Assembly (NCBI GenBank): GCA_018261955.1 | Contig: JAGTRK010000006.1 | Span: forward strand, 1 to 64,000 | Reading direction: 5' to 3' | DNA: 64,000 nt | From: Burkholderiaceae bacterium | GTDB taxonomy: Bacteria > Pseudomonadota > Gammaproteobacteria > Burkholderiales > Burkholderiaceae | Shown: one piece after another, positions 1 through 9,837 of the stretch | Position numbering within the stretch: position 1 is the first letter of the stretch | Layout of the letters: every line of letters begins with the position of its first letter | Notes under the pieces: model-generated | What the model was told of the DNA's origin: nothing | The model's input: only the letters and a program-made list of their open reading frames with translations | Database searches by the model: none | Made by a program: the position numbers and the translations under genes

Positions 1-823
1 TGATGGCATCGGTACTGGTCGCTGAAATCGCACCTGAACCAACATTTTTGATTTGGCGTTCCGCGCCCGCTGAGCCGACCGATACTTCCATCCCTGGATT
101 GCCCACTTGACCTGCGAATGTGCCATAGGTTAAGCCGTTGAGCGTAGCAGACACTTCTTTGGTCGCACCAGTCGCAGTGGTGGATCTAGAACCAAGCGCT
201 ACGGAGTCGGCCAAACTGGCGTTGGCTAACATACCAATCGCAATAGCGCTGGTATTCGAGGCTTGTGAAAATGAGCCAAAGGAGATTGAATCCACACCTG
301 TGGCTTGACTCATCACACCAATCGCGCTTGCGGTGGCATTGCTGGCACTGGCATTCGTGCCAATCGCCAAGTTATCAGCGAAATTAGCGGCATTTGCGTT
401 GTATCCAAGTGCGATGGAACCGGTACCTTGTGCTTTTGCTGTATCACCGATTGCTGTAGCCGCACTACCGCTTGCCGAAGCCGTGTAGCCTACAGCAATT
501 CCGTAAGTATTGGATGCGCTTGCATTCACACCTGCCGCCAATGCGTTTACCCCCGTCGCACCATCGTTGTTGTAGTTAGCACCTACAGTGCCATTGTCAT
601 TGACGCTGTAGTAATGTGTTTGCGCTGCTATCAGTTGCGCCACGTTGACTGCATCGCTGTTGGCTGTACCTGCGGCAACATTGGTAATTTGGCGAGTATT
701 GCCTGCCGCACCCACACTGACCGCTGCTAAAGTGGTGCTATTGGTCGCTGTAATCGCCGCTTTTTGTGCTGCCGTGGCACTTGCAGGCGCGTAGCCCACC
801 GCACCTGCAGCAGTGTTGGCAAC
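1..823 (-). pseudogene. Continuation of the trimeric autotransporter adhesin after a frameshift (partial, runs off left edge)
   Basis: Read in the frame one base away from the upstream part, the minus strand stays open from about 823 to the window edge. It encodes typical adhesin sequence: an Ala-rich linker, then a neck motif ([21 protein letters not shown]), a second set of AIG-type head repeats, and a second neck ([19 protein letters not shown]) cut by the edge. Deleting one of the two G residues (CC at 823-824 on the plus strand) turns ATTGGTTGCC into ATTGTTGCC and joins GDPSI directly to VANTAAGA. The lesion is therefore a one-base insertion. It could be a true inactivating or phase-variable change, or an assembly error. 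The stalk and the membrane anchor are not in the window. Confidence 0.8.
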
Positions 824-2027
824 CAATCGATGGGTCGCCAAATGCACCTGAGTTTGCTCCTGAAACAGTATTACCAACACCCACACTAATGCTGTTCACC
901 CCTGTGGCTTGTGCACCATTACCAATAGCAATCGAACTGGTGTTGGAGGCTACCGTGGATGTACCAATCGCAATGGTGTTGGCATTGGTCGAACTTGCTA
1001 ATTCACCAATCGCAACAGAACCATTGGTTGAGTTACCGCCAGCTGTGGCATTGTTACCAATGGCAATTGCGCTAGTTGAGGTATTCATTGCGTCTGCACT
1101 GTAACCAATCGCAACACCGCCCTTACCTGCGGCAGCGCCAGATTGATCTGCAGTTGCTTGTGTGCCTAAAGCAACACTATATGCATAACTTTTTGAATCA
1201 GGACCAATGGCAATAGCACTAACCTCGGCAGAGCCGCCATTAACGAGTGCATTGCGACCAATAGCAACGCTATCTGTGGAAGTTGCGTTCGCTCCATTAC
1301 CGAAAGCCACTGTATTTGCAGCACTGGCAACAGCAAGGGTACCAATTGCCAAAGAATCCGCACCTGTCGCTTCTGTGTTGCTATCAGACCAAGCGCTTCC
1401 TGTCGGCGTAGATGAGCCAATCGCAATCGCACGTGCGCCTGATGCCACAGCAGAGTGTCCGAATGCCAGTGATTTCTCACCTGTTGCCGTTGCCACCACA
1501 CCGATTGCTAACGAAGAATCACCTGTAGTCACAGACTCACGACCAATTGACATACTACCATTGCCAGTGGCAAGCGAGCGATTGCCAATCACCACGTTAT
1601 TATTATTGGTTGATTTGGATTGAGAACCAATTATCGTTGATGCAAGTTGACTCGCACCACCTGTCGCTGACGAATTTTGACCAATCACCACCGAACCACC
1701 TGTCGCAGCATTCGCACTGTTACCAATTGCAACGCTGCCATTTGACGTTATCGAGCCTTGATCAGCGACAGGCACATAAGGGTTGCCCCACCAGTAGGTG
1801 ATTGCGCCCGTATCAACGGCCGTTGCACCAACCCCGCCCTGTATACCCTGACCCGTCCCAGTGGTCGTTACCGTTCTAACCGCAAAACTCGGCGTAGCCG
1901 CTACTGCCAGAGCCAAGAAAACAGCGGCTCTTACCGATTTTGATTTTTTCTTGGCTTTACTGATTTCCGAAGCCGCTACCCAAGTACCTGTGGTTTCATT
2001 CCACACGGTGTGATAAATTTTATTCAT
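738..2027 (-). CDS. Trimeric autotransporter adhesin, N-terminal part (YadA/Hia-like head)
   Basis: This is the start of a surface adhesin that would be exported by Sec and anchored in the outer membrane by a C-terminal YadA barrel lying outside the window. The first ~50 residues form an extended signal peptide: an ESPR-like region beginning [20 protein letters not shown], a basic KAKKKSK stretch, then a hydrophobic core ending near SFA. From about residue 95 the protein consists of ~14-residue head repeats of the type AIGxxAxAxGxxSxAIG, the left-handed beta-roll of YadA heads. The head ends with [15 protein letters not shown], a usual head-to-neck junction. The frame then shifts near 823-824, and the last ~30 residues (Cys-rich) are out-of-frame translation. 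The true continuation is in another frame at 1-823. The adhesin identity is secure. Whether the gene is intact depends on the frameshift being real. Confidence 0.88.
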   Translation of the reverse strand: MNKIYHTVWNETTGTWVAASEISKAKKKSKSVRAAVFLALAVAATPSFAVRTVTTTGTGQGIQGGVGATAVDTGAITYWWGNPYVPVADQGSITSNGSVAIGNSANAATGGSVVIGQNSSATGGASQLASTIIGSQSKSTNNNNVVIGNRSLATGNGSMSIGRESVTTGDSSLAIGVVATATGEKSLAFGHSAVASGARAIAIGSSTPTGSAWSDSNTEATGADSLAIGTLAVASAANTVAFGNGANATSTDSVAIGRNALVNGGSAEVSAIAIGPDSKSYAYSVALGTQATADQSGAAAGKGGVAIGYSADAMNTSTSAIAIGNNATAGGNSTNGSVAIGELASSTNANTIAIGTSTVASNTSSIAIGNGAQATGVNSISVGVGNTVSGANSGAFGDPSIGCQHCCRCGGLRACKCHGSTKSGDYSDQ

Positions 2028-2283
2028 GATGTATTACCTCTCTTAAAAGATGTGTATTTCAAAAAGACAAAATTAAAGCTTGTGTAACAGCCCATCGTTA
2101 TAATTTATCGTTTATTGTTTATTAATATTTGATAATAATTAATGTATTTCGGCAATTGTAATCGTAAAACATTAGCAAGACAACCTATTTCCCACTATAT
2201 TTAATAAAAAATATCCATATAAATATATATTACTTCATCTCCTCAATTTTATAAATTTTTACAAAACCCATCGCAATTTATTA
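2028..2283. other. AT-rich intergenic region upstream of the adhesin gene
   Basis: No open frame with coding character is seen. The stretch is much richer in A and T than its neighbours and must contain the promoter of the leftward adhesin gene, whose ATG is at 2027 with a GAGGTAAT-type ribosome site just upstream. I cannot single out one -10/-35 pair among many AT-rich candidates. Confidence 0.5.
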
Positions 2284-2322
2284 AAATAAAAAAGAGGGGC
2301 AAAATCATCGATTTTGCCCCTC
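2284..2322 (-). terminator. Rho-independent terminator of the gcv operon
   Basis: A perfect 13-bp stem (2294-2306 with 2310-2322) has a 3-nt loop. On the minus strand it is followed by a T-rich run (2284-2293). It lies about 40 bp after the gcvP stop codon. Confidence 0.92.
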
Positions 2323-2363
2323 TATAATCACTTCCGTGACTACCCATAAATCTACAAATTAAA

Positions 2364-5192
2364 TCAATATTCACTCATTGGCACACACGCACAAAATAGA
2401 TTTCTATCCCCATAAACGTTGTCAATCCGTCCGACAGGCATCCAGTATTTAGTGCGGCGCAGGCTGGCGACAGGATACGCCGCTTGCTCACGCGAATAGC
2501 CATGTGTCCACTCATTGGCGCTCACTAATTGTGCAGTGTGTGGCGCGTGTTTGAGTGGATTATCCTCTTTATCTGCAGTACCCTGCTCCACTGCGCGGAT
2601 TTCGGCACGAATGGTTTTCATCGCGGTGATGAAGCGATCGAGTTCCTCAATCGGCTCGGACTCGGTCGGCTCAATCATCAACGTACCTGGGACAGGAAAA
2701 CTCATGGTCGGCGCGTGAAAACCAAAGTCCATCAAGCGTTTAGCGATGTCATCCACCGTAATGCCTGCGGTGTCTTTGACCCCGCGCGTATCGAGGATGC
2801 ACTCGTGCGCCACCAAGCCGTTGTCCGCGCTATAGAGCACGGGGAAATCGTCCTTGAGCGCATGAGCGATGTAGTTCGCGTTGAGGATGGCAACCTTGGT
2901 CGCATCCGCCAAACCCTGCGCGCCCATCATGGCAATATACATCCATGTAATCGGCAAGACACTCGCGCTGCCATACGGCGCGCCCGATACAGCACTGATG
3001 CCATGTGCATCGCGTTGATAACCGACACTGGTCAAATTCGGTAAAAATTCAGCCAAATGCGCGGCAACACACACAGGTCCGACACCCGGACCGCCGCCGC
3101 CGTGCGGGATGGCAAAGGTTTTATGCAAATTCAAATGCGACACATCGCCGCCGAATTGTCCCGGTGCGCACAAACCGACCATCGCATTCATATTCGCGCC
3201 GTCGATGTACACTTGCCCACCATGCTGATGCACGATGTCGCAAATTTCAGTGATGCGGGTTTCAAACACCCCGTGGGTCGATGGATAGGTAATCATCAGA
3301 GCCGCAAGGCTGTCCGAATGTTGTTCGGCTTTGGCTTTCAAGTCATCCACGTCCACATTGCCCTTGGCATCACACGCCACCACCACGACTTGCATATTCG
3401 CCATGCTTGCCGATGCGGGGTTGGTGCCATGTGCTGAGGATGGAATCAGGCAAATATTGCGGTGCGCTTGTCCACGTGTGGCATGGTACTTTTGGATAAT
3501 CAGCAAACCTGCATATTCACCTTGCGAACCCGCATTCGGTTGTAAACTCACCGCCGCATAGCCCGTAGCATCGCACAACATTTGCTCAATCTCAGCAATC
3601 ATGCTGCGATAGCCTGCGGTTTGTGCAGTCGGCGCGTAGGGATGAATATTGGCAAACTCGGACCAAGTGATTGGCAGCATTTCGCTGGTGGCATTGAGTT
3701 TCATGGTACATGAGCCGAGTGGAATCATGCTGCGATCGAGTGCCAAATCTTTGTCCGCCAATTCGCGCAAATAGCGCAACATCGCATGCTCAGAATGATG
3801 GCTATTAAACACAGGATGCGTTAAATAACGGCTGGTGCGGCGTAAATTCGCGTCAATATTGGCCGTTGAAATTTCGCTCAACACCTTGGCATTGAACAAA
3901 CCGAGCACTGCATTGGCGGTGTCCAAGGTTGTGGTTTCATCAAATGAAATGCCGACATGATTCGCGTCAATCGCGCGCAAATTGATGCCTTTGGCGTAGG
4001 CGGCTTGGTGGATATTGTCCGCATCGGTGACTTTGAGTGTGAGGGTGTCGAACCACGTGCTGTTGACAACGTGCGCGCCTGCTCGGCTCAGACTGTTCGC
4101 CACCGCCGTGGTGATGCCATACACACGTTCGGCAATTTTTTTCAAACCTGCTGGCCCATGATAAACCGCATACATACTCGCCATAATCGCCAACAATGCC
4201 TGCGCGGTACAAATATTTGATGTGGCTTTTTCACGGCGAATGTGTTGCTCACGGGTTTGCAAAGCCAAACGCAGCGCAGGATTGCCCTGCGCATCGACCG
4301 ACACGCCGACCAAACGACCGGGCATATTGCGTTTATACGCATCGCGTGTCGCTATATAGGCCGCGTGCGGGCCGCCGAAACCAAACGGCACGCCAAAGCG
4401 TTGGGTATTGCCAATCACAATGTCCGCGCCCCATTCTGCAGGTGATTTTAAAACCGTGAGCGCGAGTAAATCCGCAGCAGCAATCACCGTCTTGCCCTGC
4501 GCGTGTGCTTTGGTCGCCCAATCGCTGTAGTCGATTACCGCACCATTGGCAGATGGGTACTGCACCAAAATGGCAAAGCAGTCATCCGCCAAACTTTCCT
4601 CACCCGTAATGCAGGTTTTGACTTCAATACCAAGCGGTTTCGCACGGGTTTCGATGACTTCACGCGTTTGCGGGAAAACATCTTCAGAGACATAAAACAC
4701 ATTGGAATTGGTTTTCGATTGACGATGCGCCAGCGTCATCGCTTCGGCAGCGGCGGTCGCTTCATCAAGCATGGAGGCATTGGCAATATCCATGCCCGTC
4801 AAATCCATAATCATCTGTTGGAAGTTCAACAACGCTTCCAAGCGACCCTGTGAAATCTCAGGTTGATACGGCGTGTAAGCGGTGTACCACGCTGGGTTCT
4901 CGAGGATGTTGCGTAAAATCACGGTTGGCGTGTGCGTGCCATAATAGCCCTGCCCAATCAGGCTGGTGTTCACGGTGTTTTGCGCGGCGTGTTTGCGCAA
5001 AGTTGCCAATGCAGACTCCTCGGACAACCCTTGGGTGAATGCGCCCACATTGAATTCCGTGCGGCGGATGTTGTTTGGAATCACTGCGTCAATGAAGGTA
5101 TCGAGGTCGTCATAGCCCAAGGTTTTGAGCATACGTTGTTGTTCGGCAGCATTGGGGCCGATGTGGCGGGAGGCAAAAGAAGTGGAAGTCAT
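2364..5192 (-). CDS. gcvP: Glycine dehydrogenase (decarboxylating), P protein of the glycine cleavage system
   Basis: This PLP enzyme decarboxylates glycine and passes the aminomethyl group to the lipoyl arm of GcvH. At 942 residues it has the length of the single-chain (fused alpha-beta) form. The N-terminus SRHIGPN is the usual GcvP opening. The PLP-binding site [16 protein letters not shown] is intact, with the Schiff-base lysine at residue 691. The glycine-rich stretch [14 protein letters not shown] in the first half is also typical. It is the last gene of the gcvT-gcvH-orf-orf-gcvP operon, starting 12 bp after the preceding small exported protein and ending before a strong terminator. 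The ribosome-binding site before the ATG is weak, so translational coupling to the upstream gene is likely. The operon is presumably induced by glycine through the riboswitch upstream of gcvT. Confidence 0.98.
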   Translation of the reverse strand: MTSTSFASRHIGPNAAEQQRMLKTLGYDDLDTFIDAVIPNNIRRTEFNVGAFTQGLSEESALATLRKHAAQNTVNTSLIGQGYYGTHTPTVILRNILENPAWYTAYTPYQPEISQGRLEALLNFQQMIMDLTGMDIANASMLDEATAAAEAMTLAHRQSKTNSNVFYVSEDVFPQTREVIETRAKPLGIEVKTCITGEESLADDCFAILVQYPSANGAVIDYSDWATKAHAQGKTVIAAADLLALTVLKSPAEWGADIVIGNTQRFGVPFGFGGPHAAYIATRDAYKRNMPGRLVGVSVDAQGNPALRLALQTREQHIRREKATSNICTAQALLAIMASMYAVYHGPAGLKKIAERVYGITTAVANSLSRAGAHVVNSTWFDTLTLKVTDADNIHQAAYAKGINLRAIDANHVGISFDETTTLDTANAVLGLFNAKVLSEISTANIDANLRRTSRYLTHPVFNSHHSEHAMLRYLRELADKDLALDRSMIPLGSCTMKLNATSEMLPITWSEFANIHPYAPTAQTAGYRSMIAEIEQMLCDATGYAAVSLQPNAGSQGEYAGLLIIQKYHATRGQAHRNICLIPSSAHGTNPASASMANMQVVVVACDAKGNVDVDDLKAKAEQHSDSLAALMITYPSTHGVFETRITEICDIVHQHGGQVYIDGANMNAMVGLCAPGQFGGDVSHLNLHKTFAIPHGGGGPGVGPVCVAAHLAEFLPNLTSVGYQRDAHGISAVSGAPYGSASVLPITWMYIAMMGAQGLADATKVAILNANYIAHALKDDFPVLYSADNGLVAHECILDTRGVKDTAGITVDDIAKRLMDFGFHAPTMSFPVPGTLMIEPTESEPIEELDRFITAMKTIRAEIRAVEQGTADKEDNPLKHAPHTAQLVSANEWTHGYSREQAAYPVASLRRTKYWMPVGRIDNVYGDRNLFCACVPMSEY

Positions 5193-5204
5193 AGGTCAAA
5201 AAGT

Positions 5205-5555
5205 TTAGTTTAAGAATTTAAATTGGGTAATAAAAGGGAGAACCTCGTCGTCCGAAGGCCCTGCGATTCGACCACGGTTGGGACGTTTTACAATTGTCAA
5301 CTTGACTTTGCGATTCAAATATTCAGGTCTTAGATGATAAATGGCTTTGTCATCCTCAAAAAACAAAGCATCCCAGTCATCACACACTGAAACAGTTTGG
5401 CAATATCCATCAACTTGCTTGCCTTTTGAGGTGTTTACTCTGAGCGATAGGTCATCAATGCCACCACCGCCAATCAATTTACCAGTGTACGTAGCAGAAA
5501 AAGCTGAGGTTGAAAAAGCCAAAACAGCCAGTAATAAAATAAATTTTTTCAGCAT
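5205..5555 (-). CDS. Small exported protein of unknown function inside the gcv operon
   Basis: I do not recognise this 116-residue protein. The chosen ATG (5555) has GAGG 7 bases upstream and gives a clean Sec signal peptide: MLKK, a hydrophobic core LLLAVLAFSTSAF, and cleavage after FSA. A further ATG seven codons upstream would put extra residues before the signal. The mature part has two cysteines (GYCQTVSVCDDW) that could form a disulfide in the periplasm, several acidic residues, and no membrane span. It begins 8 bp after the stop of the preceding exported protein and ends 12 bp before gcvP, so it belongs to the same transcript. No link to glycine metabolism can be read from the sequence. 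Confidence 0.75.
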   Translation of the reverse strand: MLKKFILLLAVLAFSTSAFSATYTGKLIGGGGIDDLSLRVNTSKGKQVDGYCQTVSVCDDWDALFFEDDKAIYHLRPEYLNRKVKLTIVKRPNRGRIAGPSDDEVLPFITQFKFLN

Positions 5556-5563
5556 ATCAAACC

Positions 5564-6415
5564 TCATTCTCGCCATGCGTCACACATTTGAGCGGGTTGC
5601 ATTGAACCCGTACGCCACGAATAGGTCGCCCCCGTAAAACGCAACTCTTTACACCAAAAAACAGTGTTGACATAACCAGTAATGGCTTCGTATTCAGGTG
5701 CACGCTCAAACTGCTTACTGCGGGGGTTGTAAAGCCAGTATAAATAAGTACTGTTCATCCCCTCGTTAAAACGATTCATCACGCGTAAGTCAAAATAGCC
5801 ATCAAAATTAATATCTTCGTAATCCACATACGAAGTTTGCTCAGCGTTTTCGCCATTCAAAACTTGCATTGGTTTGCCGTTGAGCGCATCGGTGATTTCG
5901 ATACGCGTTAGAAGCAACCTGTGCCAACCATCTGGTTCGCGAAAACCGAGCAAACGCAATTTGACACGCGGACGGTCAGGTACAGGAATATACGGTACAA
6001 ATTTCACTTTGCGCATTTGTCCCGTGCGATTATCCAGCATCTGCATTTGAATTTGATTATTGAGTACGTCCAATTGACCCGTCATGGAAAAAATCGGTTC
6101 AGCTTCCAAACCACGTTCGGCATCATAGGTGTTCAATTCCAAATGCGTCCCTTGTTGAAACCCCTCAAAATGATTTAAGATTTGCTCATTGCGCAAATAC
6201 AAATCACCATGCGGCTTCCAAATACCTGTCCGTATGAACAACAATATACTGCCGTCCTCTGATTGCAAATGACGATTGACATTGATGGCAATATCTTTAA
6301 GTGGCTCGATACCTGCGACTGCATCAACTTGATCTGCACGAGCATACGGAAGCCACGCGCCAACCAGCATGACCAACCCAAACATTGCTTGTACATAACG
6401 ATGAAAGTATCTCAC
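5564..6415 (-). CDS. Exported protein of unknown function, XAC2610-like
   Basis: This 283-residue protein has an N-terminal signal peptide (hydrophobic core MFGLVMLVGAWL, cleavage near ARA). The start codon is probably GTG (6415); an ATG ten codons on is an alternative. The C-terminal half contains DINFDGYFDLRV followed by a Tyr/Trp-rich segment. This matches the single calcium-loop-like (EF-hand/FG-GAP type) motif of the XAC2610-related family of exported proteins, whose function is not established. Two Cys near the end (FWCKEL, AQMCDAW) could pair. It sits 12 bp after gcvH and 8 bp before another small exported protein, so both are embedded between gcvH and gcvP. The family match comes from memory of the motif. 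Confidence 0.7.
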   Translation of the reverse strand: MRYFHRYVQAMFGLVMLVGAWLPYARADQVDAVAGIEPLKDIAINVNRHLQSEDGSILLFIRTGIWKPHGDLYLRNEQILNHFEGFQQGTHLELNTYDAERGLEAEPIFSMTGQLDVLNNQIQMQMLDNRTGQMRKVKFVPYIPVPDRPRVKLRLLGFREPDGWHRLLLTRIEITDALNGKPMQVLNGENAEQTSYVDYEDINFDGYFDLRVMNRFNEGMNSTYLYWLYNPRSKQFERAPEYEAITGYVNTVFWCKELRFTGATYSWRTGSMQPAQMCDAWRE

Positions 6416-6427
6416 AACAAATCGTTT

Positions 6428-6805
6428 TTAAGCATTCGCCGCGTCGTAATCCGCCGCGCTCAATAAGCCATCGACATCCGCTGCATTCGCTGGTTTGATT
6501 TTGAACATCCAACTGGTGTAGGGTTCGCTGTTGACCGCTTCTGGGGTGTCCGCCAAGGCATCATTCACGGCAACGATTTCGCCCGCCACTGGTGCGTAGA
6601 TGTCGCTGGCAGCTTTGACCGATTCAACCACAGCCACGGCTTCCTCGGCAGTAACCACGCGACCGACTTTTGGAAATTCGAGGAATACAATGTCGCCCAA
6701 GGCTTCTTGCGCATGATCAGAAATGCCCACAGCGAGTGTGCCATCGGCTTCGACTTTAACCCACTCGTGCGAAGGGGCAAATTTGAGTTCTGTAGGGGTG
6801 GTCAT
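6428..6805 (-). CDS. gcvH: Glycine cleavage system H protein
   Basis: GcvH is the lipoyl-bearing shuttle that carries the aminomethyl group from GcvP to GcvT. The 125-residue length is normal. The motif VESVKAASD places the lipoylated lysine at residue 64, and the opening [10 protein letters not shown] and the ending [21 protein letters not shown] are family-typical. A good ribosome site (AAGGAG) precedes the ATG. It lies between gcvT, about 250 bp upstream across an inverted repeat, and two unknown exported proteins. Confidence 0.97.
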   Translation of the reverse strand: MTTPTELKFAPSHEWVKVEADGTLAVGISDHAQEALGDIVFLEFPKVGRVVTAEEAVAVVESVKAASDIYAPVAGEIVAVNDALADTPEAVNSEPYTSWMFKIKPANAADVDGLLSAADYDAANA

Positions 6806-6860
6806 GGTTTTTCTCCTTGTTCATTGAGTAGGGTTTTTGTGTTACGTGAAATTTTTAAGT

Positions 6861-6970
6861 CGTCATACCCGCATGATTTTAGCGGGTATCCAGTTCATCA
6901 TTCTAATTAAACTTTAAAACCTTTAGTTAGTTGACGTATGGATTCCCGCTAAAATCATGCGAGAATGACG
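6861..6970. repeat. Long inverted repeat of REP/MITE type between gcvT and gcvH
   Basis: Two ~32-bp arms, 6861-6893 and 6939-6970, are reverse complements with about three mismatches. Each arm also contains its own small hairpin (CCCGC...GCGGG around an ATGATTTTA-type loop). The ends read CGTCATWC, like the widespread 'GTCATTCCCGC' intergenic repeats of proteobacteria. It contains no gene. As RNA it would fold into a long stem within the gcv transcript. Confidence 0.8.
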
Positions 6971-7058
6971 GCGTTTTTGTTTAATACGAGGCTGATTCAC
7001 AACTTGGGAATGCAACCGATATGTGTTAAACCAAAACAAGCGAAACGAAGCGAAGTTT

Positions 7059-8153
7059 CTATAAAATCTGTCCATTGCGCACAAATGGCAGTTTGACCAC
7101 TTTTGCATTCAATGCTTTATCGCGAATAAGCACACTCACGGTATCGCCCAATGCCACGTTTAACGGTACACGCGCCATGGCGATGGATTGTTGCATGGTT
7201 GGGGAAAATGTACCACTGGTGATTTCACCTTCGCCGTTGGCTGTTTTGACCACTTGATGGGCGCGCAATACGCCTTTGTCTTGCAAAACCAAGCCCACCA
7301 CTTGCGCCGTCGCACCGTCTTTGAGTAAAGCGGTTTTGCCAATAAAGTCACGCTCGGATTTCAAGTCCACCGTCCATGCAAGCCCTGCATTCAATGGCGA
7401 GACGGTTTCGTCCATGTCTTGTCCGTATAAATTCATACCCGCTTCTAAGCGCAAAGTATCGCGTGCGCCCAAACCTGCGGGTGCAATGCCATTGGCAACC
7501 AAAGTGTCCCAAGTCTGTGCCACCAAAGTGGCGGGCAATGCAATTTCAAAACCATCTTCGCCTGTGTAGCCCGTGCGTGCAACCATCCATTCTGCGCCCT
7601 CGTGCTCAATGCGCGCGGCGTTAAATGCTTTGAGCGGTTCAGAAGCGGTTTGGGTAAACGGCAAGGCTTGCCACACTTTGGCGCGGGCATTTGGCCCTTG
7701 CACCGCGATGAGCGCGAAATCGGGGCGCGGCGTGATGGTCAAGCCAAAATCGCCCACTGTATTTTGTTCATTCAACCACTCAATGTCTTTGTCGGCTGTG
7801 CCCGCATTGACCACCAAACGGAAAAAATCTTCAGAGAAAAAATACACAATTAAGTCGTCAATCACACCGCCATTCGGGCGCAACATACACGAGTACAGCG
7901 CTTTGCCCGATACTTGCAGTTTATCAACGTTGTTTGCCAATACATAGCGCAGAAAATCACGGGTTTTGTCACCGACAATGTCCACCGCACGCATGTGCGA
8001 GACATCAAAAATTCCTGCATCGGTGCGCACGGCGTGGTGCTCTTCGATTTGCGAACCGTAGTTCACAGGCATATCCCAACCGCCAAAATCGACCATGCGC
8101 GCGCCTGCGCGAATGTGGGTGGCGTGGAGTGGTGTTTGTTTTAAATTGGACAT
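7059..8153 (-). CDS. gcvT: Aminomethyltransferase, T protein of the glycine cleavage system
   Basis: GcvT transfers the methylene group from the aminomethyl-lipoyl arm of GcvH to tetrahydrofolate and releases ammonia. From the ATG at 8153 the protein has 364 residues and opens [10 protein letters not shown]...[17 protein letters not shown], which aligns with the usual GcvT N-terminus. A longer frame up to 8180 adds nine residues with no family support. Conserved features are [23 protein letters not shown] and the ending [13 protein letters not shown]...[10 protein letters not shown]. It is the first gene of the operon, directly behind the tandem glycine riboswitch. No clear ribosome site is visible, which fits control of initiation by leader structure. 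Confidence 0.97.
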   Translation of the reverse strand: MSNLKQTPLHATHIRAGARMVDFGGWDMPVNYGSQIEEHHAVRTDAGIFDVSHMRAVDIVGDKTRDFLRYVLANNVDKLQVSGKALYSCMLRPNGGVIDDLIVYFFSEDFFRLVVNAGTADKDIEWLNEQNTVGDFGLTITPRPDFALIAVQGPNARAKVWQALPFTQTASEPLKAFNAARIEHEGAEWMVARTGYTGEDGFEIALPATLVAQTWDTLVANGIAPAGLGARDTLRLEAGMNLYGQDMDETVSPLNAGLAWTVDLKSERDFIGKTALLKDGATAQVVGLVLQDKGVLRAHQVVKTANGEGEITSGTFSPTMQQSIAMARVPLNVALGDTVSVLIRDKALNAKVVKLPFVRNGQIL

Positions 8154-8221
8154 GGCATCAATCGTCATATGGGTCAGCAAAAAACCACTGACGCGAATAC
8201 TTGACGCGCGTTCAGTGAAAT

Positions 8222-8431
8222 CAGTCCCTATTCTGTCCTTGATACCTGAGAGATTAGTGCAAACGCCGCAGCATTCGCGCCCCTTCGGTGGTTTTTGCAG
8301 TGAAAAACGCTCTCCAGAAATTGATGAGTTTTGATTATTTAATCAAACCCTCACCGCCTGCCAGTTCTTTTGCCTGAGAGTTTTTGGGGTACACCTTCGG
8401 CGGTCAAAAATTTTTTAACGCTCTCCCAGCA
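8222..8431 (-). promoter_or_regulatory. Tandem glycine riboswitch upstream of gcvT
   Basis: Read on the minus strand, two glycine aptamers follow each other. Aptamer 1 (about 8431-8352) has GGGAGAGCG, CCGCCGAAGG, ACTCTCAGGCAAAAGAAC. Aptamer 2 (about 8317-8222) has GGAGAGCG, CACCGAAGGGGC, TCTCTCAGGTATCAAGGACAG. These are the conserved blocks of the class, joined by a short linker. About 70 nt separate the second aptamer from the gcvT start, enough for an expression platform. In this class glycine usually switches the gcv operon on. Confidence 0.95.
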
Positions 8432-8439
8432 GGTGCGCT

Positions 8440-8468
8440 ACTGTAGCGGCTCTGTACAAATTTGTCAA
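8440..8468 (-). promoter_or_regulatory. Sigma-70 promoter of the gcv operon
   Basis: On the minus strand there is TTGACA (8463-8468), a 17-bp spacer and TACAGT (8440-8445). Transcription would start near 8433, exactly at the 5' edge of the first glycine aptamer. Confidence 0.85.
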
Positions 8469-8862
8469 ATAGCCCGTGTGATTTGTGCGCCAAACCTATG
8501 CAACGCACCCAACCATTGTGTCAACTGCATCCACGCTCAGTCCTTAGTGAACGAGTTGGTTTAGCCAACCCCCTTGTATATGATTTTGTGGTCAGTAGGG
8601 CAAGCCCGTTTGTGTTGCGACTTTTTATGTAAAGGTGTTGCTATTTTGCGACTATCGTTATTTTTTTATCCAACTCGCTTGGTGCTTGGGTTTTCACCAC
8701 ACCGATTGTTGGATGTGAATTTCTACTTGAATTTCACAGCAGTTGCTTGTTGAAATACAAAGTGCGACCACGCGGTAACTGTTAAAATGCTTAGTCACAC
8801 AGTATTCACACACAACAAAACCACACATTATTATTTGCTCGCACGCAGGTAATTTTAAAATT
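8469..8862. other. Intergenic region between the gcv promoter and the olsB-like gene
   Basis: About 400 bp without a coding frame of convincing character on either strand. It must contain the promoter of the rightward acyltransferase gene, but no well-spaced -35/-10 pair stands out. I see no repeat or RNA motif in it. Confidence 0.5.
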
Positions 8863-8874
8863 AAGGAGTGAACT

Positions 8875-9636
8875 TTGGTTCCTTTACAGATGAGACAAGA
8901 AGCACCACTCGAGGCATTGGAGCCATTTTCGATTCATTGGGCACAAACTGCATCTGAAATCGAAGAAGTTCAACGTTTGCGCTTTCGTGTGTTTTCAGAA
9001 GAATTGGGGGTCACCCTGCATGGACAAGACGGCATAGATTCTGATCAATACGACGCGTTGTCCAAACATGTATACGTGCGCAACACCCAAACGGGCAAAG
9101 TCATTGGTACGTATCGCCTGATTACGCCTGATGTGGCCGCATCCGTTGGTTGGTACACCGCATCTGAGTTTGATATTTCTGACGTACTGGCTTCGGAACA
9201 CAAAGTTCTGGAAGTTGGTCGCGCCTGTGTGGATAAAGATTTTCGCCATGGTGTCGTGGTGCTCATGCTGTGGAAAACAATTTTGCACTACGCCAAACAG
9301 AATAACTACACCTGTATCATTGGGTGCACCAGCGTTCCCGCCAATCCCAATGCACCAGCAGTATTCGATGTGAAAGAACTGTTGGTGCAATCTGGCGCGT
9401 TTAGTGACGATTTTTCTGTTACGCCACGCATCCCTTTTACACCTGATATGCAGGTTCCTGTCAATGCAGGGGTCAAAATCACCCTTCCTGCCCTATTAAA
9501 AGGCTATTTGCGCTTGGGCGGTAAGTTCTGTGGTGAACCCACCTATGACGCAGATTTTCATTGCGCGGATTTTTTCACCTATCTGCCGATGAATGGTTTG
9601 TCCAAAAAATATGCGCGACATTTTGAGTTGGAATAA
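8875..9636 (+). CDS. Acyl-ACP-dependent N-acyltransferase of the GNAT/OlsB (ornithine lipid) type
   Basis: This 253-residue protein resembles OlsB and hemolysin-like acyltransferases, which put a 3-hydroxyacyl chain from acyl-ACP onto ornithine in ornithine-lipid synthesis. Family features are RLRFRVFSEELGV near residue 40, a VIGTYRLITPDVA block, EFDISDVL, EVGRACVDKDFRHGVVVLMLWK (the acyl-donor site region) and GCTSVPANP. The start is taken as TTG at 8875 because AAGGAG ends six bases before it; the next ATG (8890) is too far from that site. No olsA acyltransferase is nearby, so lyso-ornithine lipid acylation would have to be encoded elsewhere. An amide-forming or autoinducer-synthase-like role cannot be excluded. 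Confidence 0.78.
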   Translation: MVPLQMRQEAPLEALEPFSIHWAQTASEIEEVQRLRFRVFSEELGVTLHGQDGIDSDQYDALSKHVYVRNTQTGKVIGTYRLITPDVAASVGWYTASEFDISDVLASEHKVLEVGRACVDKDFRHGVVVLMLWKTILHYAKQNNYTCIIGCTSVPANPNAPAVFDVKELLVQSGAFSDDFSVTPRIPFTPDMQVPVNAGVKITLPALLKGYLRLGGKFCGEPTYDADFHCADFFTYLPMNGLSKKYARHFELE

Positions 9637-9669
9637 GTAAACCCTGCTAAATTCGCATTCGTATGTATA

Positions 9670-9693
9670 AAAAGAGCGCCCATACTCTTTTCT
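9670..9693 (+). terminator. Probable terminator after the olsB-like gene
   Basis: AAAAGAG (9670-9676) pairs with CTCTTTT (9685-9691) across an 8-nt loop, with further pyrimidines after. The stem is short and AT-rich, so the call is moderate. Confidence 0.5.
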
Positions 9694-9837
9694 CTTACCT
9701 CACCGTCAAATGATGCTGAAATCATGCCCCACCAGCCTTTAGTAAGTACGCCGTAAGTATCCCCGTGCTACCATTTTCAACCATTAAAAATTAGGTTTTT
9801 ATATAGACGCAGTATTTCATTTAAACAGGAGATAAGT

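Noticed and set aside
305-1623. Rightward frames (141, 112 and 138 residues) opposite the autotransporter gene
   Set aside because: They are antisense translations of AIG-type head repeats; their composition follows from the codons of the true gene.
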